DNA of 64,000 nt from Kappaphycus alvarezii. Lineage: Eukaryota > Rhodophyta > Florideophyceae > Gigartinales > Solieriaceae. The translations under genes were made by a program, and so were the position numbers. The stretch is taken from contig NADL03000867.1 in the NCBI GenBank assembly GCA_002205965.3, positions 1-64,000 of the forward strand. Reading direction: 5' to 3'. How positions within the stretch are numbered: the first letter of the stretch is position 1; each line of letters starts with the position of its first letter. Below are positions 33,931 through 46,029 of this stretch, piece by piece. The notes below the pieces were generated by a model. That model did no database searches. It was not told the DNA's origin and saw nothing but the letters and a program-made list of their open reading frames with translations.

Positions 33931-35511
33931 TCATGGGTGTAAAACTTCATTGACATTGACGTCAATGAGTTGGAGATTTTTGGAATATACCCCTTTAAAT
34001 GTTGAATATAAAGCTTCGACTAGTGTTTCAAATGCATCTTCGAAATAAGGTTTTACTTGAGAGCGTGAGTGTTGCACTTCCTCGCCATTTCTGTCAATAA
34101 AGACTTGTCCGTCATTAATTTTCGTGATTTTGTAAGGTCCTGTCCACTTAGGTTTGGACTTCTCACGATAGACTAGACCTTTACTTCCAACATTAAGTTC
34201 ATGTTGAGCAGTATTTGGAATCTGCGAGTTCAGAGCGGTTCTGAGTCTGATTTCTGAGGTGATAGTTTCCATCTCAGCTCTTGCCATTTGGAGCGCTCTC
34301 ATTCGTTCCATTTGATTTGGAAGCTCGCTATTCATGGTCGGAAACCTCGGCAGAGCTCCAAAGACGAGTAACGATGGAACCAGTCCTTCTGGGTTCATAG
34401 TATCGTTCATAGCCTTAACGGCGAGACGTAGAGCGAGTTCTATTTCAACTTCATTTTCCGAATGGCGAATCTTGTGGTAAATAAGGCGTAACGGATCATA
34501 GTAACGTTCACCGGAACCAATAAAATTATGACTTTCAACTCCAGATAGGCTGATTTTGATTCCATTCAATTTTACCAAATCTTTCCACGCTTTGGAAACG
34601 AATTGACTACTTTGGTCCACTTTCAATCTATCAGGAAATCCAGTGTATATTGTAGCCCAGCACTCGAGAAAAGAGTTCCAAATAGATTCCGTACTTTGAC
34701 TGTCTAAGAATACAGCATTTCCAAAATGAGTTTGCGTATCCACGATATGAAGTACAGGATTTTTGTCAAGAAACATAATATCAAGAGCTAACTCTTGGTT
34801 GAATATGATTCCATTGGGCGTTCCAACCTGAAATGATCTGGGTTTCGGTTCAAAATGCTGACATGTGCGGCATTGTTTGGATATTTCTGTAATCAAGTCT
34901 CGTGTCTCGGGCGTTACTTCCTCTGGTCTAGCTCTGCTAATCAGATTGTACAGCTTCGAGGCAGACGGATGAAAAAAATGTAAATGAAGGCGCTTTAACT
35001 GAGATTTTGTGAATAGTATTTCAGAAAAATCCCACACGACGTAAAGATGACCGTGTTTGCGTATGATAGGTATAGTCCATCCATGTCTTTTGGAGACAAA
35101 TAGGTTATCAACGTTGTCGGCAACAAGTCCAAATTTGTCTAAAGCTTCTAATCCAATCAAAAATGGAGTATTGGCATCAACTACATCGACATGTAGCGGG
35201 GTAAAAGCGCCATCAGGTGTTGGAATACGAATTGAAATCTGCGCAATACTTGGAAAGATTCCATCACCAAACCTGTAAGCAGTTGTCACGTGCTTACGTT
35301 TTATCTTAATCCCAGCTAGGTTACAATATGCTATTGCTTGTGATTTTCCGATCACAGATTTTTGGACACCAGTGTCGAGACATGTTCCGTGGAATTTCTC
35401 AGAGTTGGAGTGTCTTGGTAATTTACTGCCTTTGGCAGTTAAAATTTCATGTATCTTTACGTGTTCATTCGCAATCTTTCTTTGTTTCCGTGGAAAAGGT
35501 ACGTGTCTCAC
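33931..35511 (-). mobile_element. copia protease and integrase region (fossil)
   Basis: A 526-codon open frame. The protease active-site segment is CLDTGVQKSVIGKSQA (aspartyl DTG). The integrase zinc-binding region follows: HLHFFHPSASKLYNLI, then CRTCQHF. The core has LALDIMFLDKNPVLHIVDT and DRLKVDQSSQFVSKAWKD, with a related E region. The C-terminal GPY-like block is PKWTGPYKITKI. It sits between gag and RT as expected for copia. Confidence 0.85.
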
Positions 35512-35591
35512 GTTATAGATTGGAGGCTTGTCACGTTTCCTTACAGTTTGCCCGTGGTTAGGAGCACTTCGGCTTGTTTGAGTACCCCTAA

Positions 35592-37131
35592 TTAAAAATC
35601 CTCGTCATCCAAAAACGGTTGATCCTTAGCTGTAATTTTTGAAAATAATTGTTCAGGGACATACGTTGAGTCATCGTCATTCATTTCGTTTTCGTTTTCT
35701 TCAATGTCATCATCATTGTTGACGTCTCCGAAGAAATCCTGAGCAGAGAATATTTCTTCTTCAATTGATTGATCATCATGATCCAATTCTTGACAGAGCT
35801 CAAGACGTACACGCTTGGTGGACTTTGCCGGATCTTTAAAAGAGTTTCTCTGGTAGTAATGTACCTTCCTAGCAACATTCTGAGCCATTGACTGGCGACA
35901 TGGAGAAAGAATGTGGCCCTCTTTACCACAACCCCAACAAATCCTATCATCACGAAGTTTGTTCTTCCTCAAGCTGTAATCGCTGTTGCTACTTGAGTTA
36001 CCATCGTAACGATTGACTTTGATATAACGCGGGTCACGGCCGTATTGAGGTTTTCCGGTATACAATGTGTCAGCAAGACGGCTACGTAGTGCAGGGTCTG
36101 CATCTGAGATTGATGTCATACGTAGGTTCCTCTGATCTCTCATTCGTCCAACTTTCTCCTCTTGCTCGAATTGAGCGGCAGAAATGAGCTGACCGTAAAA
36201 TGATTGATAACTTAAGTCCCCCGAATTTGCCCTGCTGCAAGGATCACGAGCCCAGGAGAATCCAATAACGGCGGACTGAAGATACTCAATCTTGTGCCTT
36301 TCTGAGCGGCAGTGAGGTGGTGCTTGGGGAGTCAGCTTAGAGATCTCCTCGTGGACTTTCTCGATAGCATCATTTACAGTGCAAGTGGGAGAAATATACT
36401 GACTCACACGAATGTTGCGAAGGTACGCAGCAATTCTGTTTTGCCTTGAGACTGAGTTATATTCACTTTCCAGAGCTTTTAGAGCTTGAGAGTAATGCTC
36501 ATACACACCTTCAATATTCGTTATGTAGAATCTTTTCGCATTTCTTGTAAGGAGATGGTGGAGATATTTGAGCTTTTGTTCGTCAGTGAGCATATAATCT
36601 TGGCAAGCATACTTGTACTCAGCTATGAACTCGTTCCAACATTCGGCTAGGCTTCCAGAAAATTTCTTATTTTCTTCTCTGAAGCGCATAGACATGTAGT
36701 GTGAGACCTTGTGTTCAGATGGTACAGGGGGCTGGGTGGACATTGGAGTGGAACGTATCGGGTTTGGGGCGAGTCTAATCGGTGATCCGGTCGGTGAAGC
36801 AAGAGAATTGAAATATGCATCAATTTGGTTTAAAGCTTTGTTGAGGTCACCATTGCGAAGAATAGTTGACGCAATAAGTCTTCGAAAGGACAGCAGATTC
36901 ATGGCGGACAGTTGGCACATTGCGTTCCGCGAGAAACGAAATCACCTTGCGGATAATGGAGGGATTATTCAGAATTTGTCCCGAGAAAAGCATTGGTATA
37001 GGGAAGTCCTCAAGTAACCGAGCCCTTAATTCATCACCAGCGAGGGAACTATCCTCAACATAACCTTTGAAGCAGTCCACCAAAGATTGTTGCAACTCTA
37101 TGGTCTGTCTAATAGCTTGACAGAAAACCAT
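35592..37131 (-). mobile_element. copia gag region with CCHC knuckle (fossil)
   Basis: The main open frame is 442 codons (36920-35592), with an overlapping upstream stretch to 37131. The middle is helical and gag-like (FSGSLAECWNEFIAEYKYAC, then DEQKLKYLHHLL). The zinc knuckle CWGCGKEGHILSPC (C-x2-C-x4-H-x4-C) lies near the C-terminal third. An acidic tail follows. A T-rich plus-strand stretch at 37190-37370 (A-rich leader in element sense) separates it from the accessory ORF. Confidence 0.85.
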
Positions 37132-37447
37132 ATCAATATACCCTTTTGCAAGTATAAATTAATAGTGATTTAATGCTTCGAAAATTTGGCCCCTTTTTGG
37201 TTCCCTTTTTTCTTTTTTTAGCACTATATGCCCTTTTTGGATGGCCTATTATTATTTCGCTTTTTTGCTTTTCCTTTCACTGTAAACTTTTGATTTTTCA
37301 ATTTTTTTTCAATTTTTTTTTCTGTTTTCAACTTGTGTTTTTTTTCAATTTCCCTTTTTTTTCAATTTTCAAGCAAGAATCACGATTAATTTGATAATTC
37401 AATTTACTCAGAACAATATCGAATATCCAGATTGGATCTAATTAAAT

Positions 37448-38209
37448 CTAATTGCAAACTACCTTAAGATGATTTTTTCCTGCCTTGTGGCGCTGTAAAT
37501 GCGAATGGCTCTCGAAGCTGCGCTTGCACTCCTGACAGTATGGCGGATTTTTTTTGTTCTGTAAGCGATTCTTGTGCTTACAGCTCTGTAAATGATCAAA
37601 GTAGGTTTTAGAGCCGTTGCAAGTGACCTTGCAGAGCTTACAGGTCCTCTTCTTTACAGCCACACGTGTAGAAGTAGCCTTAGTAACCCCAGCGCGATCA
37701 GCCAATCGACGGTCAGCTTTGCGGCGTAGGCGTAGCGGAGCCCTAGAGGTAGGTCTGTAAACACTGTTAGCGGTAGGACGATCTGTAAGGTCGATTACTG
37801 TAATGGGACGACGTGGCACACGTGGTAGATCTGAGACTTGAACTTCCCCTGAATCTGAATTCACACCTAGACTGCCTGAACTTGAACCTGAATCTGTAGG
37901 GACACCTGTCGATATTTGATTGGTTGCAGAAAGTGACCTCTGATTGGTCTGGGTCGGCGATTTTTGAGTGCCACGTGGGGGGTCCTGATTGGTCGAAGAG
38001 ACAGGGACACTTGGCAAAATAGGAGTGACGGTGGTATTTTTGGTGCTTACAGTCGGGTTCTTGGTGATGCTGACAGAAAGTGGCAGCTTACACAAAGTCG
38101 ATCGGGATTCCGATCTTGTTCTTGATTCGGTCGGGCCAGGTTGGCTACGTGGCACCGGGAGCGAATCGTTGCCCTTATTGGCCACTGGATAGTGTTCAAA
38201 AAGAATCAA
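37448..38209 (-). CDS. accessory zinc-finger ORF of the copia element
   Basis: A 253-codon intact frame that starts about 140 bases after the 5' LTR, ahead of gag. Residues 1-130 are Ser/Thr/Pro-rich. Residues 136-143 (ITVIDLTD) look like a SUMO-interaction motif, a hydrophobic core followed by acidic residues. Residues 155-190 are highly basic. Two C2H2 fingers follow: Cys190/Cys193/His206/His212 and Cys225/Cys228/His241/His247. Both have the spacing C-x2-C-x12-H-x5-H, typical of U1/JAZ-type fingers that often bind double-stranded or structured RNA. Standard Ty1/copia elements have no such ORF. A captured host gene or a lineage-specific accessory protein are both possible. The role is unknown. 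Confidence 0.65.
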   Translation of the reverse strand: MILFEHYPVANKGNDSLPVPRSQPGPTESRTRSESRSTLCKLPLSVSITKNPTVSTKNTTVTPILPSVPVSSTNQDPPRGTQKSPTQTNQRSLSATNQISTGVPTDSGSSSGSLGVNSDSGEVQVSDLPRVPRRPITVIDLTDRPTANSVYRPTSRAPLRLRRKADRRLADRAGVTKATSTRVAVKKRTCKLCKVTCNGSKTYFDHLQSCKHKNRLQNKKNPPYCQECKRSFESHSHLQRHKAGKNHLKVVCN

Positions 38210-38348
38210 AAATAAACGTATGTGTCAGTATTTACCGGCTTACACGTGGCTTGAAACAACGCGGAAATAGGACAAATAGGTATATTTTCACTATCGAATA
38301 GCGAATAGACTTACTTCTTAAATTCCCCGAAAAACGGTAAATCCGGAT

Positions 38349-38752
38349 TCTCGCGAAAATTCAAGGGTTAGAGTAGAAAAAGCAGACGGGCGGCGTTAGC
38401 GGCGAGTCTGAAAAAAACGGTACACGTTTTTGCTAGTGTTGAACAGTTGAGTAGGTTGAGAATAAAATTGTGGTTACTCCCTTTTACTTCAGTGCCCAAG
38501 GCGGCGAGGCCTTTTATAGGCAGTAGATGCCGTCGACTATCTCTAGCACATCTACTTACTACTAGCTACATTCCCTACGGACGGTCCTAGTGACCCTTAC
38601 ACTATAGAAGTCCTAACAGGCATCGCTAACAGTACAATAGGATAGAGAAAATATAGACTACGTAGGATAGAAATAGTAGTAAGGGCAAATTGGTTATCCA
38701 AAAGGACTGGAAATAGTACATAAATAAACTATATGTACACTGTATTTTAACA
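38349..38752 (-). repeat. copia 5' LTR (element orientation minus)
   Basis: 404 bases, a direct repeat of 31995-32411 with one 13-base difference in length. It ends in ...ATTTTAACA directly before CCGTC. Confidence 0.9.
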
Positions 38753-38824
38753 CCGTCTACCTATTATGTTGTTCAAGCAACATTACTGCACATACTGTCC
38801 AGTGCGGCTGCCTTACCTCGCAAC

Positions 38825-38893
38825 TATGTACTGTACAACAGTCCGAGTGCCGTACAGACATATTTTTTAACCTTAAAAGTACAGTACTACAAC
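38825..38893. repeat. TACTGTA-type short repeat cluster
   Basis: TGTACTGTACAACAG, CGTACAGAC and AGTACAGTACTAC lie within 70 bases, just right of the copia element. Confidence 0.5.
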
Positions 38894-39083
38894 CTGTGGA
38901 GTGATCTTTTGGGAGGATAAGGTATTTAGCCGAAAGCTGCTCAAAGCATAAGCAAAGGTACTTTGCTTTTGATTCCTTATGATATAACAGGCCAGGTAGA
39001 ACTATTACAGCTTCAATCAAGTCCGAATCTTATCTAATAATCATTCTCCCCTGCAAGATTGTCTCCAGCTTTAGAAATAGACA

Positions 39084-39275
39084 ATGAGCGGTAGCTCTTC
39101 TGAATGGACAGCAGTGTACGCTGATACTTACGAACTGGGTGGTAAATCTATTTTAGTTGAATTTACTGTCGATGGCTCCTGGAGTTTCACCAAAAAACCT
39201 AACTTTCTCAAACCTAACTTTTCCGCTACCTGTGTATATGACGCCTTTCCTCGGTTTTCTAACCCTGCCAGATAA
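39084..39275 (+). CDS. small unrecognised ORF (63 codons)
   Basis: It starts MSGSSSEWTAVYADTYELGG and ends at a TAA. No domain, signal peptide or membrane segment is evident. It lies between the copia element and a gypsy gag relic. An overlapping 110-codon frame runs on the other strand (39460-39128). The 38.76-39.84 kb stretch otherwise shows no gene. It may be chance or part of an old element leader. Confidence 0.2.
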   Translation: MSGSSSEWTAVYADTYELGGKSILVEFTVDGSWSFTKKPNFLKPNFSATCVYDAFPRFSNPAR

Positions 39276-39840
39276 ATCACTCTAGATTTTTTTCTATTAT
39301 TATAGTTATTTTTAATTATTGTCGGCCTCGCGGGGTGCGGCTTTGAAACGTTCGTGTTGCGTGTTAGTTCACGGAGTCGGTAGCCGATGAGCCTTGAAAG
39401 CTTGAACGAAAAGTAGTTGAGAGTTGGTTCCTTGGCTAAACCAGAAGTTGGGTTCAGCAAGCTTTATATAGACTAGCATAGAACAGGGAGTGTGGAACCG
39501 CTGAGTCAGAAGTATAAATACATACTAGCCTATGAAAATAAAGGAAATGGAAATCTAATAATTCTAATGAAAACTTCAACTCTAAGCTGAGAAATTTAAA
39601 TGCTGTGTTCACTGTGCCCCGCTAGCATACAGCACAGTTCGGTCGTACCCGTGAGTCTCGTATAAAAAGTGCTGGTCGTTGGTAGCTGGGGAACGAGGAC
39701 ATACGACACAACAGCAGCACTCCGCATTCCTAGGGTCATCAAGCACCCATGTTTCTTTTATTTCCGACCCTATCATGGTACTCTGCTGGAATACCTCTCC
39801 CTCTAGAGCTAATTCCATCGCTTAAGAAGAGAACAGTGAT

Positions 39841-41210
39841 ATGAATGAGGTCTTCTTCTTCTACGACAATGATGTGATGGCCAATAAGTGCAGTGAGGAG
39901 AAGGCATTGTCCCCCCCTCGGACACCTAGATATTCTGGCGTTCGAGGTCTACTGCGATTCCCTCTAAGGTCAAGGAGCACTGATCGAAGATGCCAAGAAT
40001 TACGCAGTAGTCAAGAAGAAGTTCTTCGAATATTTCGCAGAGGAGGAAGAGCCCCAGAGCATCAGCTGAGAAGCATTAGAAATCTGTCTATATATCAAAG
40101 ACATACCGACCTCCTTTAAGAAATCGGAGCTGTTGCGCGAGAATACTGGTTTCGACAATATTGCAAGATTCTGAATACTTAGGACTGCTACATGTTGACA
40201 TGATCAGTAGGATTAGTTCCTCTCATTCTGAGGACAGAAAAATCACGCCGATATAAAGAAGGCTTTTAAGGACTTTCACGCGAATAAAATTGCGTTTTCC
40301 GGATCCCAGCCTCAACTTATGGAATTTATGCCGGTAAAACTCTTAGTTATTACCGATGCTCGCTCAAGAAACATCCAGGATAAATTTCATACCCTCCCTA
40401 AAGACCCGTTTCGCCTGATACTTCTCTTAAAGCAGAAGAAGAGAAGTGCCGGTACAGTCGCAGGAACATTTTCCTCAGCTTAGAAAATAATATCTGTTAG
40501 ATTGAGCTCTTATTGTCGCGAACCAGGTCATGGGGCATCTATAATGTGACAAAAATCCGCACCGCGATCATCGTTGCACTCTTTGCGGCAGATTGGGGTA
40601 TTTTGAGGCTACGTGCCGGTCTGTGGCAAGAAACCAGGCTTTCAGTGTTTCGTAATTTCACGATAAGATAGAAGAACTTCGAGAAATCGACCAAGTCAAC
40701 GTTTTCCGCGAAATTCAATCGGATACAGATCGGGAAATCGAATAGGTCGCCAAGGCAGCGAAGAGAACTGCTGAAGGGGATCCGTTGCCGAAATAGCCTC
40801 GTCGTAAAGATCAAGGGGGAATTCCGGTATACTGTGTAGTGCATAATCCGTACCAAGTAAGAACCATACCTCTCGTTCCGCCGGTCGAATAATTCCGTGT
40901 TTCGATCCGAAATAAACAGCACAAAAAGAAAAAATAAGGAACAAAGGGCTCAAACAAGCTTCAATTGTACGTAGGAACATAGGAAAGTACGATGTTGTCG
41001 CTGAGCTCGCAAATGCCAAATGCAGGCTCCCTTTCGGTCAATTTCCTCGATTTTATGCTGACAGAGCTGCATAGGAAATGAGAAGGCTGTTAGAAAAGAA
41101 TAATATGCCCAGAATTTCCGTCGTGGCCGATAAAGGACCGCACTTGCTGCGATTGCTTCAGCTCAAACTCTTCTGCAGTACCTGCTTTCGGAGGTCTTGA
41201 CGTAAAATGT
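39841..41210 (+). mobile_element. gypsy gag-side fossil (copy 1)
   Basis: It shares recognisable blocks with the fossil at 47630-48870. These are GALIEDAKNYAVVKKKFFEY near 39975, a double zinc-knuckle region with CREPGHGAS near 40516, and a gag-pol junction stretch YDVVAELANAKCRLPFGQF near 40990. That last motif resembles the segment ahead of the protease in Ty3/gypsy polyproteins. It is strongly decayed, with many breaks. Only the gag side is present. Confidence 0.6.
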
Positions 41211-41489
41211 TCTTAAAATGTTCTGCCTCTTTTATTTTCGGTTAAACTAGTGTCCAGAGGACAACTGCACTCATATGAGTCCACAGTTTTAACGGCAAAG
41301 TTTTATACAAAAAAATACATAATATCACCATTAGCATTTCAATATATCTAGTGGCACCCTGAGGTAGTCAACCGTGCAAAACTTCGGAGTTTACACCTCA
41401 ACTGTTCAACCGATCACACAAGTTTGTCAACATCGCAAAATTTAACAAAAAATGACGAATCCAAAAGACCCCCATCAACAGCCCGGAAA

Positions 41490-43415
41490 TCTTGTCAACA
41501 CTCGAGCAACCCTTGTTATGTCAGCGGCTGACTGAAAGCGACTATTCAGTTCTCTTTGGAGAAGTAAGCGCGTCAACGGAACTGTTGTCAGCATCGAAAT
41601 TGAAACATCTATCGGAAGACGTCAGACTACGGTCACTGCAGACTGCCCCATTCAGGACAGGACAAAGAGCGTCAGCTTGAAACTTGTCAAAATCAAGCCA
41701 GAAGAAGCATCTGAAGATTGCTCGGCAACATCAAATGAAATAGAGGTATCCGCTGCCGTGATAGAGCTACCGAACCGTCAACCTTCAGAATAAGAACCTC
41801 GACAAGAAGCCAATGGGATGCTCGGAGTAGGACGGATATGCAAAGAAATGCATGGAAAATTTTGGACCAATCAGGATGTATTATTACGCTTGAATAGATC
41901 AAATGAACATCGACCACGGAAGATAATTAGTCTAGCAGGTGACAAGTACAATCAAGGTCATTTCGAGTATGAGAAGACCCCGTGCCATTTTTTTCCTTTG
42001 CATGTTCCCCTCGAACACCTTTCCACAATTACCGAACTTACAAACCGGAAAATCTCTAATGGTGGGCACATGCGGGCAAAAGCTGGTGAATTCTACAGTT
42101 TTTCGGAATTCTCATATTGCTTTACAGACTCGAATTCACAAGCAGAAGTTCTCTTTGGAGTACACAGTCTACATTCAAATACATTCCATTGGCGATGTTT
42201 GGAAAAAAATTCGAGGAGCCGTTTCGAAGCACTGGTCTCATCTATTACGTTCAACCCGCTACACGGAAACTGACAGCACCGACAGAAAATGTTCTTTCGT
42301 CAGTGGATTCGTGGAAATCATAAAAAGGCACAGGGGGTCGATTGTGTTGCCATCGGAGAGATTTTGCGTGGATGAAAACATGTCGCGCTGGTACGGAATG
42401 GGGGGAAACTGGACGTCGGAAGGACTCCCGCACTATGTCGCTATGGACCGTAAGCCTGAAAACGGATGTGAAATCAAGACTGCTTGCTGTGGTGTCAGTG
42501 GAATTGTATTGAATTTGGAGATTGTTTTGGCAGCAACTGACAGCAGTAATCGTCGCTACGAGTCGAATTTCCCTCATGGACTGCTGTCGCTCTTTGCCTT
42601 ACAAGGCCTTGATTTAATTCAAATCGACTTAATTGTGCAGACTCTTCATTTGCTTCTGTGGCTACAGCAAATGCACTGTTCGAATATGGACTGAGGTTTG
42701 CAGGTGTCATCAAGAATGCGACAAGGCAGTTTCATATGTCATTTATGTCAGGGCTGGAACTTTTTATGCGTGGGGAACATATCCATATGATAAGTTCGAG
42801 GACTTAAATCCATCCTTCTATGATGGCCGTTATGTGGATGGATAGAGACAGAAGATATTTCGTCAGTACTTCCGGTACAACACTTCCGTCAGAGCCTATC
42901 AGAAGATCTCATTGGAGATCTTCTGGAAATGAAATTGTGCTTGCGGAAATGTAAATTACAGTCCCAGCGGTTGCCAAACCATATTATGAAACTAGCTCCC
43001 AGATTGACAGGCATAACAGGTGAAGACAGGATGATCTTGGATCGGAGACGAAATTCGAAGTCAATGATTGGTCGTTAACGGTTAACATATCTTTGCTTTC
43101 AATTTTCATCGTTGACTCATGGCTGCTATACAAGGGTTTGATGGGTGCTATAAATTGCATGTCGCAAAAATATTTTTTGCAAAACTTGCAGAGCAACTCA
43201 TTGACAATTTATTTGATGCTATTGGCCTCCGCAGATCTGACATTGACGTTCCATATCATTCTAATCCCTCAATGGCCTGCGGTACGTGAATCTAATTTGT
43301 GTCCACAGTGAAAAGGCGGAAAGGAGCCAATGGGGCCCCAACGAAATTTGCAAATCTGAAAAGAAGGATAACTTTCTCTGCTGTGAGTGCCTAAAACTGA
43401 ACAAGGGGGTTTAGA
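41490..43415 (+). pseudogene. piggyBac-type transposase relic
   Basis: The central frame (41939-42694) carries the best block. SIVLPSERFCVDENMSRWYG holds the first catalytic Asp, then GLPHYVAMDRKPENGCEIK. The second Asp block (CADSSFASVATANALFEYG) is near 42640, in another frame. The third (QIDRHNR) is near 43000, followed by DWSLTVNISLLSIFIVDSWL. A cysteine-rich end (KKDNFLCCECLKLNKG) closes at about 43413, as in the zinc-ribbon tail of piggyBac transposases. N-terminal blocks start near 41490. At least three frame changes and several stops make it dead. TTAA-flanked termini were not identified. Confidence 0.7.
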
Positions 43416-46029
43416 TATGCTATTCAGAGACAGGACGTAACTGCTTTCAAAACCACCTACGCAATGTCCACTTCTGTCATAATTAGATGATGCTTTACAC
43501 TATTCTATAGTGATGTTTACTTGTCTATCCTTAAATTCTTTGTAGAATGACTGAGCAAAAACAAAAAAATGAGTCCTTGACTATAGCCGCCTACATTTCT
43601 TATTCGCGTCGTTCGACTTGCGTAATTAGCATAAGTATCTATGAGTTTATTCCCCTTTATGAGTGATCATTGAATTAGCCCCTCTGCTCATGTTCAAGTG
43701 TACACGCTAAATAAACTTAGGTAGCAGCTGTCGCAGAAATGTCGACCTTCCTGAAGGAGGTTTTTGCCTTCTCGTGGAACGCAGCGAGTCGGAATCACGA
43801 TTTCTTTTTCCATTCTATACGTGAGGCGCATTAGGTTACAGATTTTTGTTGTGAATGAGGATGTTGTTACTTCTATTATAGTTAGAGGATGTTAGTCTTC
43901 CGGGATTTAGTACACCAAGGTATAATTTTAATTGAAAAAATCTAGGTGTTTTCGAACAATCATTTGTACTCATATGTGTAAATTTGCTTGTCCTTTGGAC
44001 ACTAGAATTAAACAGCGCCTTTAACATCTTTCTTAGCATCATTTCAGTGTTTCAACATTTTAAGTACCCAAAAAATCTATTTTAACATTTCTATAGGGCT
44101 AAAACAGTCAATTATACATTTTACCGACCTTGGACTGATTTTCAAGCAAAATATATATGAGCAACCCGTTTCATTGACATTAGATAGGTTAATATCGAAA
44201 TTTTCCATTGAGAAGTATCGTTCTGTGCGATATTCCTCTTGGAGATAGTGACGTCTTGGACACATGTAATCTTTTTTCGCTTGAATAATGAGGGCGCCAG
44301 TCAGGCTTGTTTCCGGTGAAATTTCTCGGATCTATTTTTGTTGGATGAACTAACATTCTCGCGAAAGTAAAGTTATTTGGCCTCTACAATATCATTGTAA
44401 AGTAAAACTTTTCGCACGTGGAATCCTAATATCTTTTTATAGCCCATTTGCCCTCACCCGCTCCGAAGCAATTTTACCATCCCGAAAAATCTAGACAACC
44501 ATATTTGTAGCCCGATAAAAATGAAAAATTACAGCCACCCACGAATTATTTGGAATTTGCCAAGGCTATGGAACCATTCTCAAGCCATCATACAGAAAAA
44601 TACATCTCAAAAATATAACATCTACAAGTATGCTCTTTTTCACCGCTCTTTACAATCTTCGGCATCCCTGTCTGTTCGAGGTCGTCATAAAACCATCAAA
44701 AAATTCCCTAATTCACCATCTAACGCTTATAAACAAAGGTTTCTATTGCATGTAATGTATAATGCTGAATGGGTATAAACAGGATTAAAAGTTTCCAATA
44801 TTAGACTCAGATGTTGGTGCCCGCACGATGGTAGAGATTTCTCCATTTCTTTTTCTATGATAGTTTGCGCCAGCTGGTTAGATTCGGTAATTACATTATT
44901 TGTATCGTTACAATCACGAATAAGAACTACAGAAAAAACGTGTTGCCGGGAAAAACCAAGTCAAAAATAACTTTATTGACCCTTGAATGGCTTAAAATCT
45001 TCCAGAGAGATGAAATGCTAATGAAGTGAGCTCATGAAACTTGTACATCAATCGATTATGTTGCAAGTACTCTCTTGATTTTTGCACTTTCAGGAGGCAC
45101 TCATCACCATGGAGAGTATCTCTTAGTATTTTGCACACTAACGCTGGTAGCAAAACATTGCAATGTTTGCAAGAAGCTATCAACGATTTTTAGGTACTAA
45201 TGATCTCGATAATATACCAAAAGATCAAGCTCGAGGGCTTTTTGGCCTGAATACTAGCCCCCAACTTTGATTTTATATTTCCGCGGGTAAAAGCCAATAG
45301 TTGTTTCAAATGGAGACCTTACTTTTTTCAAACTGACAACTTTAACTGACTTTCCAGAACCAATCTACCTGTTTACTCTGATCCTAGTTTGTATAGGACC
45401 ATTGTATTCACACGAGGGTAAGTACTAGGGCAATAGTTTTAATTATAGTTTTCTGGTTTTTGATATTTGTTCGAAAATAGAATTTCAGAAGCAATGAGAT
45501 TCAGTCAAAAAATTGTATTTTTAACGCTGCTTAGAGTAAAATCACATTTTCACATCCGATAATATTCCATTTAGCGTCTACCTACAGTATTCATCCTTCA
45601 AGGCCTTGGAGAAGATGTGTCATCTAGTAGACCCCTCTATCAGTTAGGTGGGGCATTCCAAAAGAGCGAATAACTTCGAGGAAACGATGGCTGCTAATGG
45701 AATACATTTAGTCAAAAAAATGAGCTCAAATATAAGAAATGATAATTTACAAGACGTATGAAAAGCCATTCATATAATTTTTAATAGGATAATTGCATCA
45801 AATTCAATATGCAATTTAACCATATCATGAGAGATGACCCACCCACATTGGAATTAACTACGTCACTTTCAATTTGGGCGGTCACCGTCGCAAAAAACAG
45901 CGCCTCTCCGCAGAGGTAACTTCTTATGCTGTCCCCACACCACAAACCTGCAGGCCGAAACCTACCTTTTTCAGGAAAATGGCCCAAATGCAATCTCAAT
46001 AACCCCATTCTCAACTTCCTCTTCCCCTT
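43416..46029. other. AT-rich region, nothing recognised
   Basis: About 2.6 kb of AT-rich DNA with frames no longer than 87 codons and no recognisable motif, repeat or RNA gene. Confidence 0.45.

Larger units (their letters stand above)
31995..38752 (-). mobile_element. Ty1/copia LTR retrotransposon (GalEa-like), nearly complete fossil
   Basis: About 6.76 kb, bounded by direct LTRs (31995-32411 and 38349-38752) and by the 5-bp duplication CCGTC. The LTRs differ at only a handful of positions plus one 13-base indel (about 98% identity by eye), so the insertion is fairly recent. On the minus strand the order is leader, accessory zinc-finger ORF, gag with CCHC knuckle, protease, integrase, RT with YVDD, RNase H. 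This is the copia order. Phrases such as KARFVVQGHRDKEK and LLKPLYGLSDSGDYW recall the GalEa-type branch known from marine animals and red algae, which is a family-level judgement from memory. It is broken, with only a few breaks. Confidence 0.9.
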
